This document shows positions 33,742 through 41,646 of a stretch of 49,203 nucleotides of DNA, in pieces. Each line of letters starts with the position of its first letter. Position 1 is the first letter of the stretch. A program made the translations under genes and the position numbers. Origin of the DNA: an uncultured Cetobacterium sp. (GTDB lineage: Bacteria > Fusobacteriota > Fusobacteriia > Fusobacteriales > Fusobacteriaceae); the NCBI RefSeq assembly GCF_947072685.1, contig NZ_CAMTIK010000014.1, positions 1 to 49,203 on the forward strand, read 5' to 3'. The notes under the pieces were generated by a model, which did no database searches, was not told the origin of the DNA, and worked only from the letters and a program-made list of their open reading frames with translations.

Positions 33742-34428
33742 CTATTTTTTATTCATATTTTCTAGTTCGATTTTACGTGTATTTTCTCCATTTAAAATAT
33801 ATATTAAATCACTTGCTAGATGTATAATATGATCCGATAATCGCTCAAATTTTTTATCCAAAAGAAGTAAAATAGATCCTCCTAAAACATTGTCAGGAGT
33901 TTCTTTCATTTTAGAAAGAAAATATTCAGTATTTTTATTAACCAGTCCATCTATCTCCTCATCCAAATATAGAATGTTATAGAGAAGAGTGACATCTTCG
34001 TTTAAAAAAGCATCCATATACATTTCAAAAAGAGTTTTAATTTTTCTAGCTACAGGAAAAACTTTTTCGCTCATACCATGAGCGAGATTAGGGGATTTAG
34101 TTTCAATATCTTTTATTAAGGAAAGATTGGCCTTTAAAAGATCACCCATTCTTTCTAAAACACGAACACTATTAATTAGCATAACAAGTTTTCTTAAATT
34201 TTTAGCAGCGGGTTGAAAACGAGCCATTGTTATAATTGAATCCTCTTTTAATTTAACTTCAAAAGCATTTATGAAATCTTCGATCATTTTAGCTTCGCCA
34301 TAAAGGGTGGGATTAAATTTTGAGGTTTGTAGCATTTCTAAATTTACATCAAAATTTCTATTAATATATTTTAATGTTTCTAAATAATGTTCATCTAAAG
34401 CTTTTAAAGATTCATTTAAAGTTTTCAT
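33742..34428 (-). CDS. phoU: Phosphate transport regulator PhoU
   Basis: PhoU links the Pst transporter to the PhoR kinase and represses the Pho response when phosphate is plentiful. The 228-residue product is all-helical with two PhoU repeats (about 10-105 and 120-215), including LRKLVMLINSVRVLERMGDLLKANLSL and KFERLSDHIIHLASDLIYIL, where the conserved ER-GD/ERLSDH motifs bind metal and contact PstB. It is the last gene of the minus-strand operon pstC-pstA-pstB-phoU, behind AAGGAGA, 12 bases after pstB. Confidence 0.92.
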   Translation of the reverse strand: MKTLNESLKALDEHYLETLKYINRNFDVNLEMLQTSKFNPTLYGEAKMIEDFINAFEVKLKEDSIITMARFQPAAKNLRKLVMLINSVRVLERMGDLLKANLSLIKDIETKSPNLAHGMSEKVFPVARKIKTLFEMYMDAFLNEDVTLLYNILYLDEEIDGLVNKNTEYFLSKMKETPDNVLGGSILLLLDKKFERLSDHIIHLASDLIYILNGENTRKIELENMNKK

Positions 34429-34440
34429 AAAGTCTCCTTT

Positions 34441-35202
34441 TTATCCAAATTTTCCAGTTATATAATCTTCTGTCTTTTTTACTCTAGGTGTTGTAAATAT
34501 TTTGGAAGTCTCATCGAACTCTTCTAGTACCCCTTGGTAGAAAAAACCGGTATAATCAGAGATTCTTGAAGCTTGTTGCATATTGTGAGTAACAATGACA
34601 ATACTATAATTTTTAGCTAATTCAACAATAAGTTCCTCGATTTTAGAGGTTGATATTGGATCAAGTGCTGAAGTAGGTTCATCCATAAGTAAAATTTCTG
34701 GATTCACAGAAATAGCACGGGCAATACAAAGTCTTTGTTGTTGCCCACCAGAAAGTCCAAGAGCAGATTGATGTAATTTATCTTTTACCTCATCCCAAAG
34801 AGCAACAGCTTTTAAAGAAGATTCAACAATTGCGTCAAGCTTTTCTTTATTTTTTTCTCCGTGCAATTTTGGAGCATAAACTAAATTTTCATATATTGAT
34901 TTTGGAAAAGGATTAGGTTTTTGGAAAACCATCCCAACTTTTTTTCGAAGCTCAACGATATCGAACTTGCTATCAAAAATATTTTGATCATCTAAAAGAA
35001 TCTCACCTTCATATTTTATTCCATTTATCAAGTCATTCATTCTATTTAATGACCTTAAAAATGTAGATTTACCACATCCAGATGGACCGATAAGAGCAGT
35101 AACTTTATTTTTCATTATATCCATATTAATACTTTTTAAGGCTTTGTAATCACCGTAGTAAAAATCAAAGTCTCTAACAGCAATTCTTACATCCTGTTTC
35201 AT
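34441..35202 (-). CDS. pstB: Phosphate ABC transporter ATPase PstB
   Basis: PstB drives high-affinity phosphate import. The 253-residue protein has Walker [10 protein letters not shown] (39-47), Q-loop [15 protein letters not shown] (the PNPFP sequence is typical of PstB), signature [14 protein letters not shown], Walker [14 protein letters not shown] and switch histidine VTHNMQQA. It lies between pstA and phoU with short gaps and an AGGAGG-type ribosome binding site. Confidence 0.97.
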   Translation of the reverse strand: MKQDVRIAVRDFDFYYGDYKALKSINMDIMKNKVTALIGPSGCGKSTFLRSLNRMNDLINGIKYEGEILLDDQNIFDSKFDIVELRKKVGMVFQKPNPFPKSIYENLVYAPKLHGEKNKEKLDAIVESSLKAVALWDEVKDKLHQSALGLSGGQQQRLCIARAISVNPEILLMDEPTSALDPISTSKIEELIVELAKNYSIVIVTHNMQQASRISDYTGFFYQGVLEEFDETSKIFTTPRVKKTEDYITGKFG

Positions 35203-35217
35203 CTATTTTCCTCCTGA

Positions 35218-36057
35218 TTATTTTTCGAATTTATTTCTAATATAGGCTCCAATAAGATTGAAACCAACTGTTATAAACACAAGAACAAATAGAGTGCCAT
35301 GCATATTGGATTCGGGCATATTTGGTACTTGTGTAGAGATTACATATAAATGATAAGGGAGCGCCATAACTTGATCGAAGATCGACTCAGGTAAAAATGG
35401 CAAGTAAAATGCAGCAGCAGTAAATAGTATTGGAGCAGTTTCACCAGCAGCTCTAGAGATGCTAAGGATTACACCTGTCGATATACCAGGTAGAGCAGCA
35501 GGAATAGCAACTTTAGAAATTGTTTCCCATTTAGTAGCTCCTAGAGCTAAAGAAGCCTCTCTTAAACTGTTAGGAATAGCTAAAAGAGCTTCTCTAGTAG
35601 CTGTGATAATAACTGGCAAACACATAATACCTAAAGTGAGAGAACCAGCTAAAATAGATACTCCTAGATTAAAGTATATTACGAAAAGAGCCATTCCAAA
35701 AAGTCCATATATGATACTTGGAATTCCTGCAAGATTAACAATAGTTAGATTTATGATTCTAGTTAAAATATTATCTTGAGCGTATTCAACCAAATAAACT
35801 CCAGTTAAAACTCCGAATGGAACAGAAACAGCAATAGTTCCAAGAGTTAAATAGATTGTACCAACAATAGCAGGAAAAATTCCACCTGCTCTCATCCCTT
35901 TTTTAGGAACCTCTGTTAAAAATTCCCAACTTATTGATGGAATGCCTTTATATAGAATATATCCCAATATAAGAAATATTGGTAAAATAGAGAATAAAGC
36001 GATAGCTTTTATAAAAAATTCGATAGTTTTACCACTTTTTCCTTTTAAAATCTTCAT
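35218..36057 (-). CDS. pstA: Phosphate ABC transporter permease PstA
   Basis: The 279-residue membrane protein has about six membrane segments and the permease (EAA) loop REASLALGATKWETISKVAIPAALPGI, with PstA-type sequences such as GGIFPAIVGTIYL and AAGETAPILFTA. It forms the phosphate channel together with PstC. It starts nine bases after the pstC stop and precedes pstB. Confidence 0.95.
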   Translation of the reverse strand: MKILKGKSGKTIEFFIKAIALFSILPIFLILGYILYKGIPSISWEFLTEVPKKGMRAGGIFPAIVGTIYLTLGTIAVSVPFGVLTGVYLVEYAQDNILTRIINLTIVNLAGIPSIIYGLFGMALFVIYFNLGVSILAGSLTLGIMCLPVIITATREALLAIPNSLREASLALGATKWETISKVAIPAALPGISTGVILSISRAAGETAPILFTAAAFYLPFLPESIFDQVMALPYHLYVISTQVPNMPESNMHGTLFVLVFITVGFNLIGAYIRNKFEK

Positions 36058-36066
36058 TTAACCCTC

Positions 36067-36948
36067 CTATTTTCCCATCAATTTTCTTGATTTACGAATG
36101 TATTTATCAGCAATACTGTTGGTTAAAAAACTTATAGCAAATAGAACTAAACCGATTGCAAATAGAGCGTGATAGTGTTGACTACCTTGAACCACTTCTC
36201 CCATTTCTGCTGCTATTGTAGCAGTGAGCGTTCGAACTGGTGACAGAGGTGAAGAGGCCATAATAGGGGCATTTCCTGTAATCATAAGAACAGCCATGGT
36301 CTCACCAATAATTCTACCAAATCCAAGCATTATTCCTGCAAAAATCCCAGGGAAAGCAGCAGGAAGTAAAACTTTAAACACAGTTTCTAATTTGTTGGCT
36401 CCAAGTGCAAGAGAAGCTTCTCTATAGGAGTTATCTAAGGCTTTTAAAGCATCATCAGACAAACTGACGATAGTAGGGATAGCCATGAAAGAGAGCATAA
36501 CTCCACCAGTTAAAGCGTTTAATCCACTAGTTAGCCCAAAAGTATCTTTAATAAAACCAGAGAGCACATAAAGCCCAAGATATCCTAAAACAACTGATGG
36601 AAGTGCTGACATAGTTTCGATAATAATTTTTAGAGTTTTTCTCGTTTTTTGACTAGCAAATTCAGAGAGATAAATAGTTGTAATTATCCCGATAGGTATA
36701 GAGATACCAAGAGCAACAGCAGTCACCCAAAATGATCCAACCAAAAGAGGTAGGAGCCCATATTTTCCAGATAGAGAGATCCAACTTGTCCCAAAAAAGA
36801 AGTTAGAGATTGGATATTCTTTAAAAAATGCTAAACTATTAATTAAAATAAAAACAAATATAAGAAGAACAATCAGAATGTTAAAGATACCGATAAAGGA
36901 GTTAACTCCTGTCATTGTAGAATCTTTAAACTTTCTTAAATTTAACAT
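36067..36948 (-). CDS. pstC: Phosphate ABC transporter permease PstC
   Basis: The 293-residue protein has six or seven membrane segments and the EAA loop YREASLALGANKLETVFKVLLPAAFPGI, plus IIGETMAVLMITGN, typical of PstC. It is the first gene of the minus-strand pst operon, behind GGAGG, and its upstream region holds a Pho-box array on the same strand. The binding protein gene pstS is divergent rather than in front of pstC. Confidence 0.95.
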   Translation of the reverse strand: MLNLRKFKDSTMTGVNSFIGIFNILIVLLIFVFILINSLAFFKEYPISNFFFGTSWISLSGKYGLLPLLVGSFWVTAVALGISIPIGIITTIYLSEFASQKTRKTLKIIIETMSALPSVVLGYLGLYVLSGFIKDTFGLTSGLNALTGGVMLSFMAIPTIVSLSDDALKALDNSYREASLALGANKLETVFKVLLPAAFPGIFAGIMLGFGRIIGETMAVLMITGNAPIMASSPLSPVRTLTATIAAEMGEVVQGSQHYHALFAIGLVLFAISFLTNSIADKYIRKSRKLMGK

Positions 36949-37008
36949 ATAAACCTCCTAAAAATCTATGTACAAAGAAATTATAATTTAGATATTAATC
37001 TATATCTA

Positions 37009-37062
37009 ATATTATAATTTTTTTGTTAAAAGAAAATTAATATTAGGTAAAAATTGTGTAAA
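37009..37062 (-). promoter_or_regulatory. Pho-box array and promoter for pstC (minus strand)
   Basis: Read on the minus strand, hexamers TTTACA (37062-37057), TTTACC (37051-37046), TTAATT (37040-37035) and TTAACA (37029-37024) recur at exactly 11-base intervals. TTAACA-like hexamers at 11-base period are the binding pattern of PhoB/PhoP response regulators. The -10 follows as TATAAT (37016-37011), overlapping TAATAT (37014-37009). No separate -35 is needed at such activated promoters. Confidence 0.7.
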
Positions 37063-37068
37063 ATCTTT

Positions 37069-37122
37069 TTTACTGTTTGTTTACATTAGATTTAAACTAT
37101 GTTTACATTGATGGGCTATACT
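37069..37122 (+). promoter_or_regulatory. Pho-box array and promoter for pstS (plus strand)
   Basis: Hexamers TTTACT (37069-37074), TTTACA (37080-37085), TTTAAA (37091-37096) and TTTACA (37102-37107) recur at exactly 11-base intervals, followed after nine bases by -10 TATACT (37117-37122). This is the layout of a Pho box replacing the -35. It is the mirror image of the array serving pstC, the two being separated by six bases. Confidence 0.8.
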
Positions 37123-37161
37123 TAGTTCAAAGATAAAATTAAAAATTAGGAGGATTAAAAA

Positions 37162-37992
37162 ATGAAGAGATTTTTTATGATTGGATTAGTTGGTATTATG
37201 GGATTGAATTCAACACTGGCAACAGCTTCTAAAATAGTTCAGGTGAAAGGATCAGATACAATAGTGAATGTTTCCCAATATATAGCAGAAGAATATATGG
37301 GGAAAAATAAAGATGCTAGGATAGCTGTTACAGGTGGCGGTTCAGGTGTTGGGATATCATCTCTTATAAATGGGACAGCAGATATTGGTATGGCCTCAAG
37401 AAGTATTAAACCAAAGGAGTTGGAAGCAGCTAAAGAAAGAGGAGAGGTAATAAAAGAAGTCGTTTTGGGATATGACGGAATAACAGCAATAGTAAATGAA
37501 AAAAATGGGATTAAAAATTTAACACATCAAGATTTGGCTAAAATTTATAGAGGAGAGATAACAAATTGGAAACAGTTAGGCGGAGATGATGCCCCAATAG
37601 TTGTTCTTTCAAGAGATTCTTCATCTGGAACTCATGAGTTTTTTAAAGAACATATAATAAGAGAAGAAAATAAAAATAAAGATGCTGAGTATGGAGAAAA
37701 AACATTGTATATGCCATCAAACGAGGCGATAAAGCAAGAGGTTAAGAGTAACAAATATGCAATAGGATATATTGGAATGGGTTATGTAGATAAGACAGTA
37801 AAAAGTTTAAATATAGATTCAATAGAACCTACAGTAGAAAACGTGGCTAGTAAAAAATACCCAATAGCAAGAGAAGTTTTCTGGTATGTGAAAGATACAG
37901 ATAACAAAGAAGTGGATAGTTTAGTAGATTTTGCATTGTCAAAAGATGGTCAGAAAATAGTTGCTGATGAAGGATTTGTTCCAGTAAAATAG
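37162..37992 (+). CDS. pstS: Phosphate-binding protein PstS
   Basis: PstS captures phosphate outside the inner membrane for the PstCAB transporter. The 276-residue protein has a signal peptide (about 1-22, MKRFFMIGLVGIMGLNSTLA) without a lipobox cysteine, so it is likely a free periplasmic protein. Phosphate-contacting segments are visible: VKGSDTIVNV near the mature start, GGGSGVGISSLINGTADIGMASR, and LSRDSSSGTHEFF. Length is typical of the short bacterial form. AGGAGG precedes ATG 37162, and a four-repeat Pho-box promoter lies upstream. Confidence 0.95.
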   Translation: MKRFFMIGLVGIMGLNSTLATASKIVQVKGSDTIVNVSQYIAEEYMGKNKDARIAVTGGGSGVGISSLINGTADIGMASRSIKPKELEAAKERGEVIKEVVLGYDGITAIVNEKNGIKNLTHQDLAKIYRGEITNWKQLGGDDAPIVVLSRDSSSGTHEFFKEHIIREENKNKDAEYGEKTLYMPSNEAIKQEVKSNKYAIGYIGMGYVDKTVKSLNIDSIEPTVENVASKKYPIAREVFWYVKDTDNKEVDSLVDFALSKDGQKIVADEGFVPVK

Positions 37993-38000
37993 TAAGATAT

Positions 38001-38030
38001 GGTGTCTTTTGTATATGAAGACACCTTTTT
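38001..38030 (+). terminator. Rho-independent terminator after pstS
   Basis: Eight-base arms GGTGTCTT (38001-38008) and AAGACACC (38018-38025), then TTTTT. It separates pstS from the regulator genes. Confidence 0.88.
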
Positions 38031-38046
38031 CTATTTATGGTATAAT
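38018..38046 (+). promoter_or_regulatory. Promoter of the phoB-phoR pair
   Basis: Extended -10 TGGTATAAT (38038-38046); the -35 position (AAGACA, 17-base spacing) lies in the terminator arm. No TTTACA repeats are present, so the regulators seem to have a Pho-independent basal promoter. Confidence 0.65.
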
Positions 38047-38081
38047 CTAAGTGAAAAAATAAAAAATATGAGGGAGAATTT

Positions 38082-38759
38082 ATGAAGGTATTAGTAGTAG
38101 AGGATGATTTAGAGATACAGGCGTTGATAAACTATTATTTTATAAAGGAAGGATATGAAGTGACTGTAGCTTCAGATGGTTTAGAAGGGCTAAAGTATTT
38201 GAAAAAAGAAAAACACGAATTAATAATTTTAGATTTGATGCTACCTAATTTAGATGGAATAAATTTTACAAAGATAGTTAAAGAGATGGATGAAGAGTAT
38301 GGGACACCTTATATAATAATGTTAACAGCAAAAACAGAGGTTGAAGATGTCTTGAAAGGATTAGAGATAGGAGCGGATGATTATATAAAAAAACCTTTTG
38401 ATCCAAGAGAGTTATTGCTGAGGGGGAAAAAACTTTTAAACAAACAAGAAAAAAATAAAAAAATAAGGAATAAATTTTTAACCCTAGAAATTAACGAGGA
38501 TAAGCATTTAGTAACCAATGATGGGGTTGAAGTGGAGCTGTCAAAAAAAGAGTATGACTTATTATTACTTTTAATTAAAAATAGAGGGATTGTTGTAAGT
38601 CGTGAAAAAATTTTGGATAAGGTTTGGGGAAGTAATTACTACACAGGAGATAGGACTGTAGATGTATATATATCTAAATTAAGAGAAAAAATGCCGATTT
38701 TAATAGAGTGTATAAAAACAGTGAAAGGAGTTGGATACAGATTAGAAGAAAAGAGATAA
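38082..38759 (+). CDS. phoB: PhoB-like response regulator (OmpR family)
   Basis: The 225-residue protein has a receiver domain (1-118) with the acidic pocket EDD (7-9), phosphoacceptor Asp 51 (LIILDLMLPNLDG), Thr 82 and Lys 103-104, and a C-terminal winged-helix DNA-binding domain (about 130-225) with LSKKEYDLLLLLIKNRGIVVSREKIL and RTVDVYISKLREK. Its place between pstS and a matching kinase, near Pho boxes with the right period, supports the PhoB/PhoP role: binding 11-bp repeats and activating both pst units. The kinase gene overlaps its 3-prime end. Confidence 0.88.
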   Translation: MKVLVVEDDLEIQALINYYFIKEGYEVTVASDGLEGLKYLKKEKHELIILDLMLPNLDGINFTKIVKEMDEEYGTPYIIMLTAKTEVEDVLKGLEIGADDYIKKPFDPRELLLRGKKLLNKQEKNKKIRNKFLTLEINEDKHLVTNDGVEVELSKKEYDLLLLLIKNRGIVVSREKILDKVWGSNYYTGDRTVDVYISKLREKMPILIECIKTVKGVGYRLEEKR

Positions 38760-40432
38760 TTGCACTTTTATTTATTATTATGATAGAACTTTTTTATATA
38801 GTGGCAAGTGTTTTATTTTTATCCTCACTTTATAAAGAGGGAGTGAGAAATAGTTTAAAAGAAAATGTTTTTATTATATCAAATTTAATAAAAGAGTATG
38901 ACAAAGAAAAATACCAACAAATTTTTAAAGATTCAGATGTGCGATTCAATATAATAGGAACTGATGGAGTTGTTATTTATGATTCTAAAAAATATAATGA
39001 AGAGTATGAATTAGAAAATCATAGTACTAGAAAAGAAGTTGTTGCTGTAAAAAATAATGAGATAGGATTCGATATAAGAAAAAGCTCAATATCAACTCAA
39101 ACAATGGCGTATTATGCTGAAAAAAGAGTGAACAAGGAGGGAGAGAATGTAATTATAAGAGTTTCTAAAAACTATGGAGAAACCCAAAAAACTCTAAAGA
39201 TTATATTGTTAACGGAGCTGTTGTTTTTTACACTCTTAAATGTGGTGATACATTCTTTTTATAAAAATTATTTGAAAAGAGATATGTATCGAAAAATAGA
39301 GATAATTGAAAGGTATTTAAAATATGAAGGAAAAGGTGAAAATTTATATTTTGAAAGGGACACGTGGATCTTAAATCTTTGGGATGTAGTGCAAAAATGG
39401 CAACAACAAAACCTTGAGAATATAGTTGATCTGAATAGAGAAAAGCGTATTTTACATCAGATAATAAGCTCTATTGATGCTTCGATATGTTTATTTGATG
39501 AAAAGTTAAAATTGATTATTAAAAATAGTCGTTTCAATTATCTCTACGAAAAAGATAGAGTGGATTATTTAAATCTAATAAAAGATATAGAAATAATAGA
39601 TGTTATGAAAAAAGCAATAAATCAAAAACAAAATCAAAAATTAGAAGTTTATATACCGAGATTAAAAAGATATTTTAGTGTAAATGTAAAATTTTTAGAC
39701 CAAGATCAGAGATATCTCTTATCTGTAAAAGATATAACTCAAACAAAAGGGATGATAGAGGTTCAAAAAACATTTATAAGTAATGTAAGTCACGAACTGA
39801 AAACTCCATTAACTAATATAAAAGGATATGTAATTGCTTTAGAAGATGCTCCAGAACCTTTGAAAATTCAATTTATTAAAACTATAAAAAATAATATCGA
39901 TAAATTAGAAAATATAATAGTGGATTTTTTAAATATAACAAAAATAGAAGGCTCTAAAATTGTGAATATACAAAAGATACCAGTAGAAAAATTGAAAATA
40001 GAATTAAATTTATCTTTAAGTGAAAGAATAAAAACGAGTGGAGCAGTAATAAAATATAATTTAAATCTTTTAAATAAACAGGAAGAATTGAAAATAGATT
40101 TTGAAAAAATATTGACAATAATAAAAAATTTAGTAGAAAATGCGATAATCTATAAAGGGGATAAAACTCCAGAAATAGAAATTTCTATAATTGAGACTAA
40201 AAGTAGATATAAAATAGGTGTAAAAGACAATGGTATTGGTATGGCCCCAGATGATATGGAAAAAGTATTTGAGAGATTTTATAGAGTTGATAAAGCTAGA
40301 ACAAGTAATAAAGCTGGAACAGGATTGGGTCTTTCGATAGTTAAAGAGTTGGTGGAGATCTGTGGTGGGAAAATAGATATTATATCAAAAGAGGGCAAAG
40401 GAAGTATCTTTATATTTACTATTTTGAAATAA
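38708..40432 (+). CDS. phoR: PhoR-like membrane sensor histidine kinase
   Basis: The protein (up to 574 residues) has a membrane segment (about 17-41), an extracytoplasmic part (about 42-162), a second membrane segment (163-184), a PAS-like region (about 250-345), the HisKA site NVSHELKTPLTNIKG (His 362) and the ATPase domain with N box NLVENAIIY, G1 DNGIGM, F box FERFYR and G2 GTGLGLSIV. The extracytoplasmic part is longer than in E. coli PhoR and like Gram-positive PhoR. The start is uncertain: GTG 38708 overlaps phoB by 52 bases with a weak binding site; ATG 38780 would cut into the first membrane segment. Confidence 0.85.
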   Translation: MYKNSERSWIQIRRKEIIALLFIIMIELFYIVASVLFLSSLYKEGVRNSLKENVFIISNLIKEYDKEKYQQIFKDSDVRFNIIGTDGVVIYDSKKYNEEYELENHSTRKEVVAVKNNEIGFDIRKSSISTQTMAYYAEKRVNKEGENVIIRVSKNYGETQKTLKIILLTELLFFTLLNVVIHSFYKNYLKRDMYRKIEIIERYLKYEGKGENLYFERDTWILNLWDVVQKWQQQNLENIVDLNREKRILHQIISSIDASICLFDEKLKLIIKNSRFNYLYEKDRVDYLNLIKDIEIIDVMKKAINQKQNQKLEVYIPRLKRYFSVNVKFLDQDQRYLLSVKDITQTKGMIEVQKTFISNVSHELKTPLTNIKGYVIALEDAPEPLKIQFIKTIKNNIDKLENIIVDFLNITKIEGSKIVNIQKIPVEKLKIELNLSLSERIKTSGAVIKYNLNLLNKQEELKIDFEKILTIIKNLVENAIIYKGDKTPEIEISIIETKSRYKIGVKDNGIGMAPDDMEKVFERFYRVDKARTSNKAGTGLGLSIVKELVEICGGKIDIISKEGKGSIFIFTILK

Positions 40433-40435
40433 AAA

Positions 40436-40464
40436 TTTACAAAATTTATGTGGTATGTTATAGT
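40436..40464 (+). promoter_or_regulatory. Promoter of the conserved hypothetical gene
   Basis: -35 TTTACA (40436-40441), 17-base spacer, -10 TATAGT (40459-40464) with TG at 40456. It lies directly after the phoR stop. Confidence 0.7.
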
Positions 40465-40498
40465 AAATTAGAACAAAATAACCACAAAGGGGGATAAA

Positions 40499-41185
40499 AT
40501 GGCTAAGATAAAAAGCGTAGTAGTAGCACATGCTGCACAAATGAGTCAACAAATAGGAGGAGCTGTAGATATTTTTGGTTCCTTTGATAACCTTATTCAA
40601 CCAATATTTCCTCATCCAATGATGAGATTATCAATAGTTTTGACTTTTGAAGAGGTAATGAGACCTACAGTTTTTGAAGTGAGATTAAATGGTCCAGATG
40701 ATGATTTGATATCAAGAGGAGAGTTGACTCCTATGATAGACCCATTAGGGGTTGGAAAGAAAATTATAGATATAGATAAGTTCCTTGTAAAAAATAGAGG
40801 AAGATATACAATAGATATTTTTGAAAAAGATGGAGATGAATTAAAATTTATAAAAACAGAGACTCTTTTTATAGCTGAATATCCTCCACAAAGAAGATTT
40901 ACAGAGGAACAAATAGAAGAAATTTCAAAAAATGATGAACTTATAAGAAGTGTAAAAACAGAGTTTAAACCATTTGGATTTGAAAATCCTATAAAGCTTC
41001 AGCATAATCTATTAAAAGGTTCTGTAATAGAGGAAGGGTACCTATCTATTCCGGAAAGTGACAGGCTAGAAATAGAGGGGCAAGAGATAGAATTAACAGG
41101 TGTTAGAAGACAGATAGAGTGGATGTTTGGAAACCCTATTCCTAAAGAAGAAGAGAAAAAAGAGGAAGAAAAAATAGAAGAATAA
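40499..41185 (+). CDS. Conserved hypothetical protein
   Basis: The 228-residue protein is not recognised with confidence. It has no signal peptide or membrane segment. The N-terminal half begins IKSVVVAHAAQMSQQIGGAVDIFGSFDNLIQPIFPHPMM-like sequence (key phrases VVVAHAAQ, VDIFGSFDN, RLSIVLTF) and reads as a beta-sandwich; this recalls DUF6941-type proteins of unknown function. The C-terminal part is charged and ends in a lysine/glutamate-only tail (about 212-228). The gene is monocistronic with its own promoter, AAGGGGG binding site and a strong terminator. Confidence 0.6.
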   Translation: MAKIKSVVVAHAAQMSQQIGGAVDIFGSFDNLIQPIFPHPMMRLSIVLTFEEVMRPTVFEVRLNGPDDDLISRGELTPMIDPLGVGKKIIDIDKFLVKNRGRYTIDIFEKDGDELKFIKTETLFIAEYPPQRRFTEEQIEEISKNDELIRSVKTEFKPFGFENPIKLQHNLLKGSVIEEGYLSIPESDRLEIEGQEIELTGVRRQIEWMFGNPIPKEEEKKEEEKIEE

Positions 41186-41191
41186 TTGATT

Positions 41192-41222
41192 AGAGCTACT
41201 TTTAAAAGTAGCTCTTTTTTTT
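41192..41222 (+). terminator. Rho-independent terminator
   Basis: Perfect palindrome of AGAGCTACTTTT (41192-41203) and its complement (41204-41215), followed by seven further T residues. Confidence 0.92.
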
Positions 41223-41240
41223 AAAAAATAAAAAAAGTAT

Positions 41241-41269
41241 TTGACATCAAAAAAAAAATGTGATAATAT
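41241..41269 (+). promoter_or_regulatory. Promoter of the tRNA-Ser pair
   Basis: -35 TTGACA (41241-41246), 17-base spacer, -10 TAATAT (41264-41269), overlapping GATAAT. The first tRNA begins 12 bases downstream, so its 5-prime trailer is very short. Confidence 0.7.
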
Positions 41270-41280
41270 CTTATTTGTAA

Positions 41281-41364
41281 GGAAGGCTATCCTAACTGGT
41301 AAGGAACCGGTCTTGAAAACCGGCGTCGTAAGACTTCAGAGTTCGAGTCTCTGGTCTTCCGCCA
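41281..41364 (+). tRNA. serT: tRNA-Ser(UGA)
   Basis: An 84-base cloverleaf with encoded CCA. Acceptor GGAAGGC pairs with GTCTTCC (one G-U), discriminator G; D stem TCC/GGA; anticodon stem CCGGT/ACCGG with loop CTTGAAA, giving anticodon TGA (reads UCA); T arm CAGAG-TTCGAGT-CTCTG. The variable arm is type II but short, a three-pair GTC/GAC stem with a GTAA loop. Confidence 0.95.
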
Positions 41365-41370
41365 TAATAC

Positions 41371-41462
41371 GGTGAAGTGGCAGAGTGGCCTAATGCACTC
41401 CCCTGCTAAGGGAGAGTACGGTTAACCCCGTACCGTGAGTTCAAATCTCACCTTCACCGCCA
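41371..41462 (+). tRNA. serV: tRNA-Ser(GCU)
   Basis: A 92-base cloverleaf with encoded CCA, six bases after the previous tRNA. Acceptor GGTGAAG/CTTCACC, discriminator G; anticodon stem CTCCC/GGGAG with loop CTGCTAA (anticodon GCT, reads AGC/AGU); long variable arm with stem GTACGG/CCGTAC; T arm GTGAG-TTCAAAT-CTCAC. Confidence 0.97.
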
Positions 41463-41477
41463 TTTATAGCAATAACT

Positions 41478-41503
41478 AAGGTAGTATATTCTACCTTTTT
41501 TTT
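41478..41503 (+). terminator. Rho-independent terminator after tRNA-Ser pair
   Basis: Arms AAGGTAG (41478-41484) and CTACCTT (41491-41497), then TTTTTT. Confidence 0.88.
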
Positions 41504-41516
41504 ATAACTAAAATAC

Positions 41517-41593
41517 GCACTCGTGGCTCAATTGGATAGAGCACTTGACTACGGATCAGGGGGTTAGGGGTTCGATTCCTCTCGGGTGCGCCA
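41517..41593 (+). tRNA. argT: tRNA-Arg(ACG)
   Basis: A 77-base cloverleaf with encoded CCA. Acceptor GCACTCG/CGGGTGC (with one T-G pair), discriminator G; D arm with GGATAGAGC; anticodon stem CTTGA/TCAGG with loop CTACGGA, anticodon ACG, whose A34 should be deaminated to inosine by TadA; T arm with GGTTCGATTCC. No distinct promoter is evident in the 13 bases after the preceding terminator, so it may depend on read-through. Confidence 0.96.
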
Positions 41594-41608
41594 TTAAACT
41601 TAAAATTA

Positions 41609-41636
41609 AAAGACAGTTTTCACTGTCTTTTTTTGT
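41609..41636 (+). terminator. Terminator between tRNA-Arg and convergent trpS
   Basis: Arms AAAGACAG (41609-41616) and CTGTCTTT (41623-41630), flanked by A-rich sequence on the left and T-rich on the right, so it can end transcription from both directions (tRNA-Arg and trpS). Confidence 0.88.
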
Positions 41637-41646
41637 TTTGCAAATT

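Noticed and set aside
35459-35779. Plus-strand frames inside pstA and pstC (also 36224-36427)
   Set aside because: Antisense shadows of the permease genes, without ribosome binding sites.
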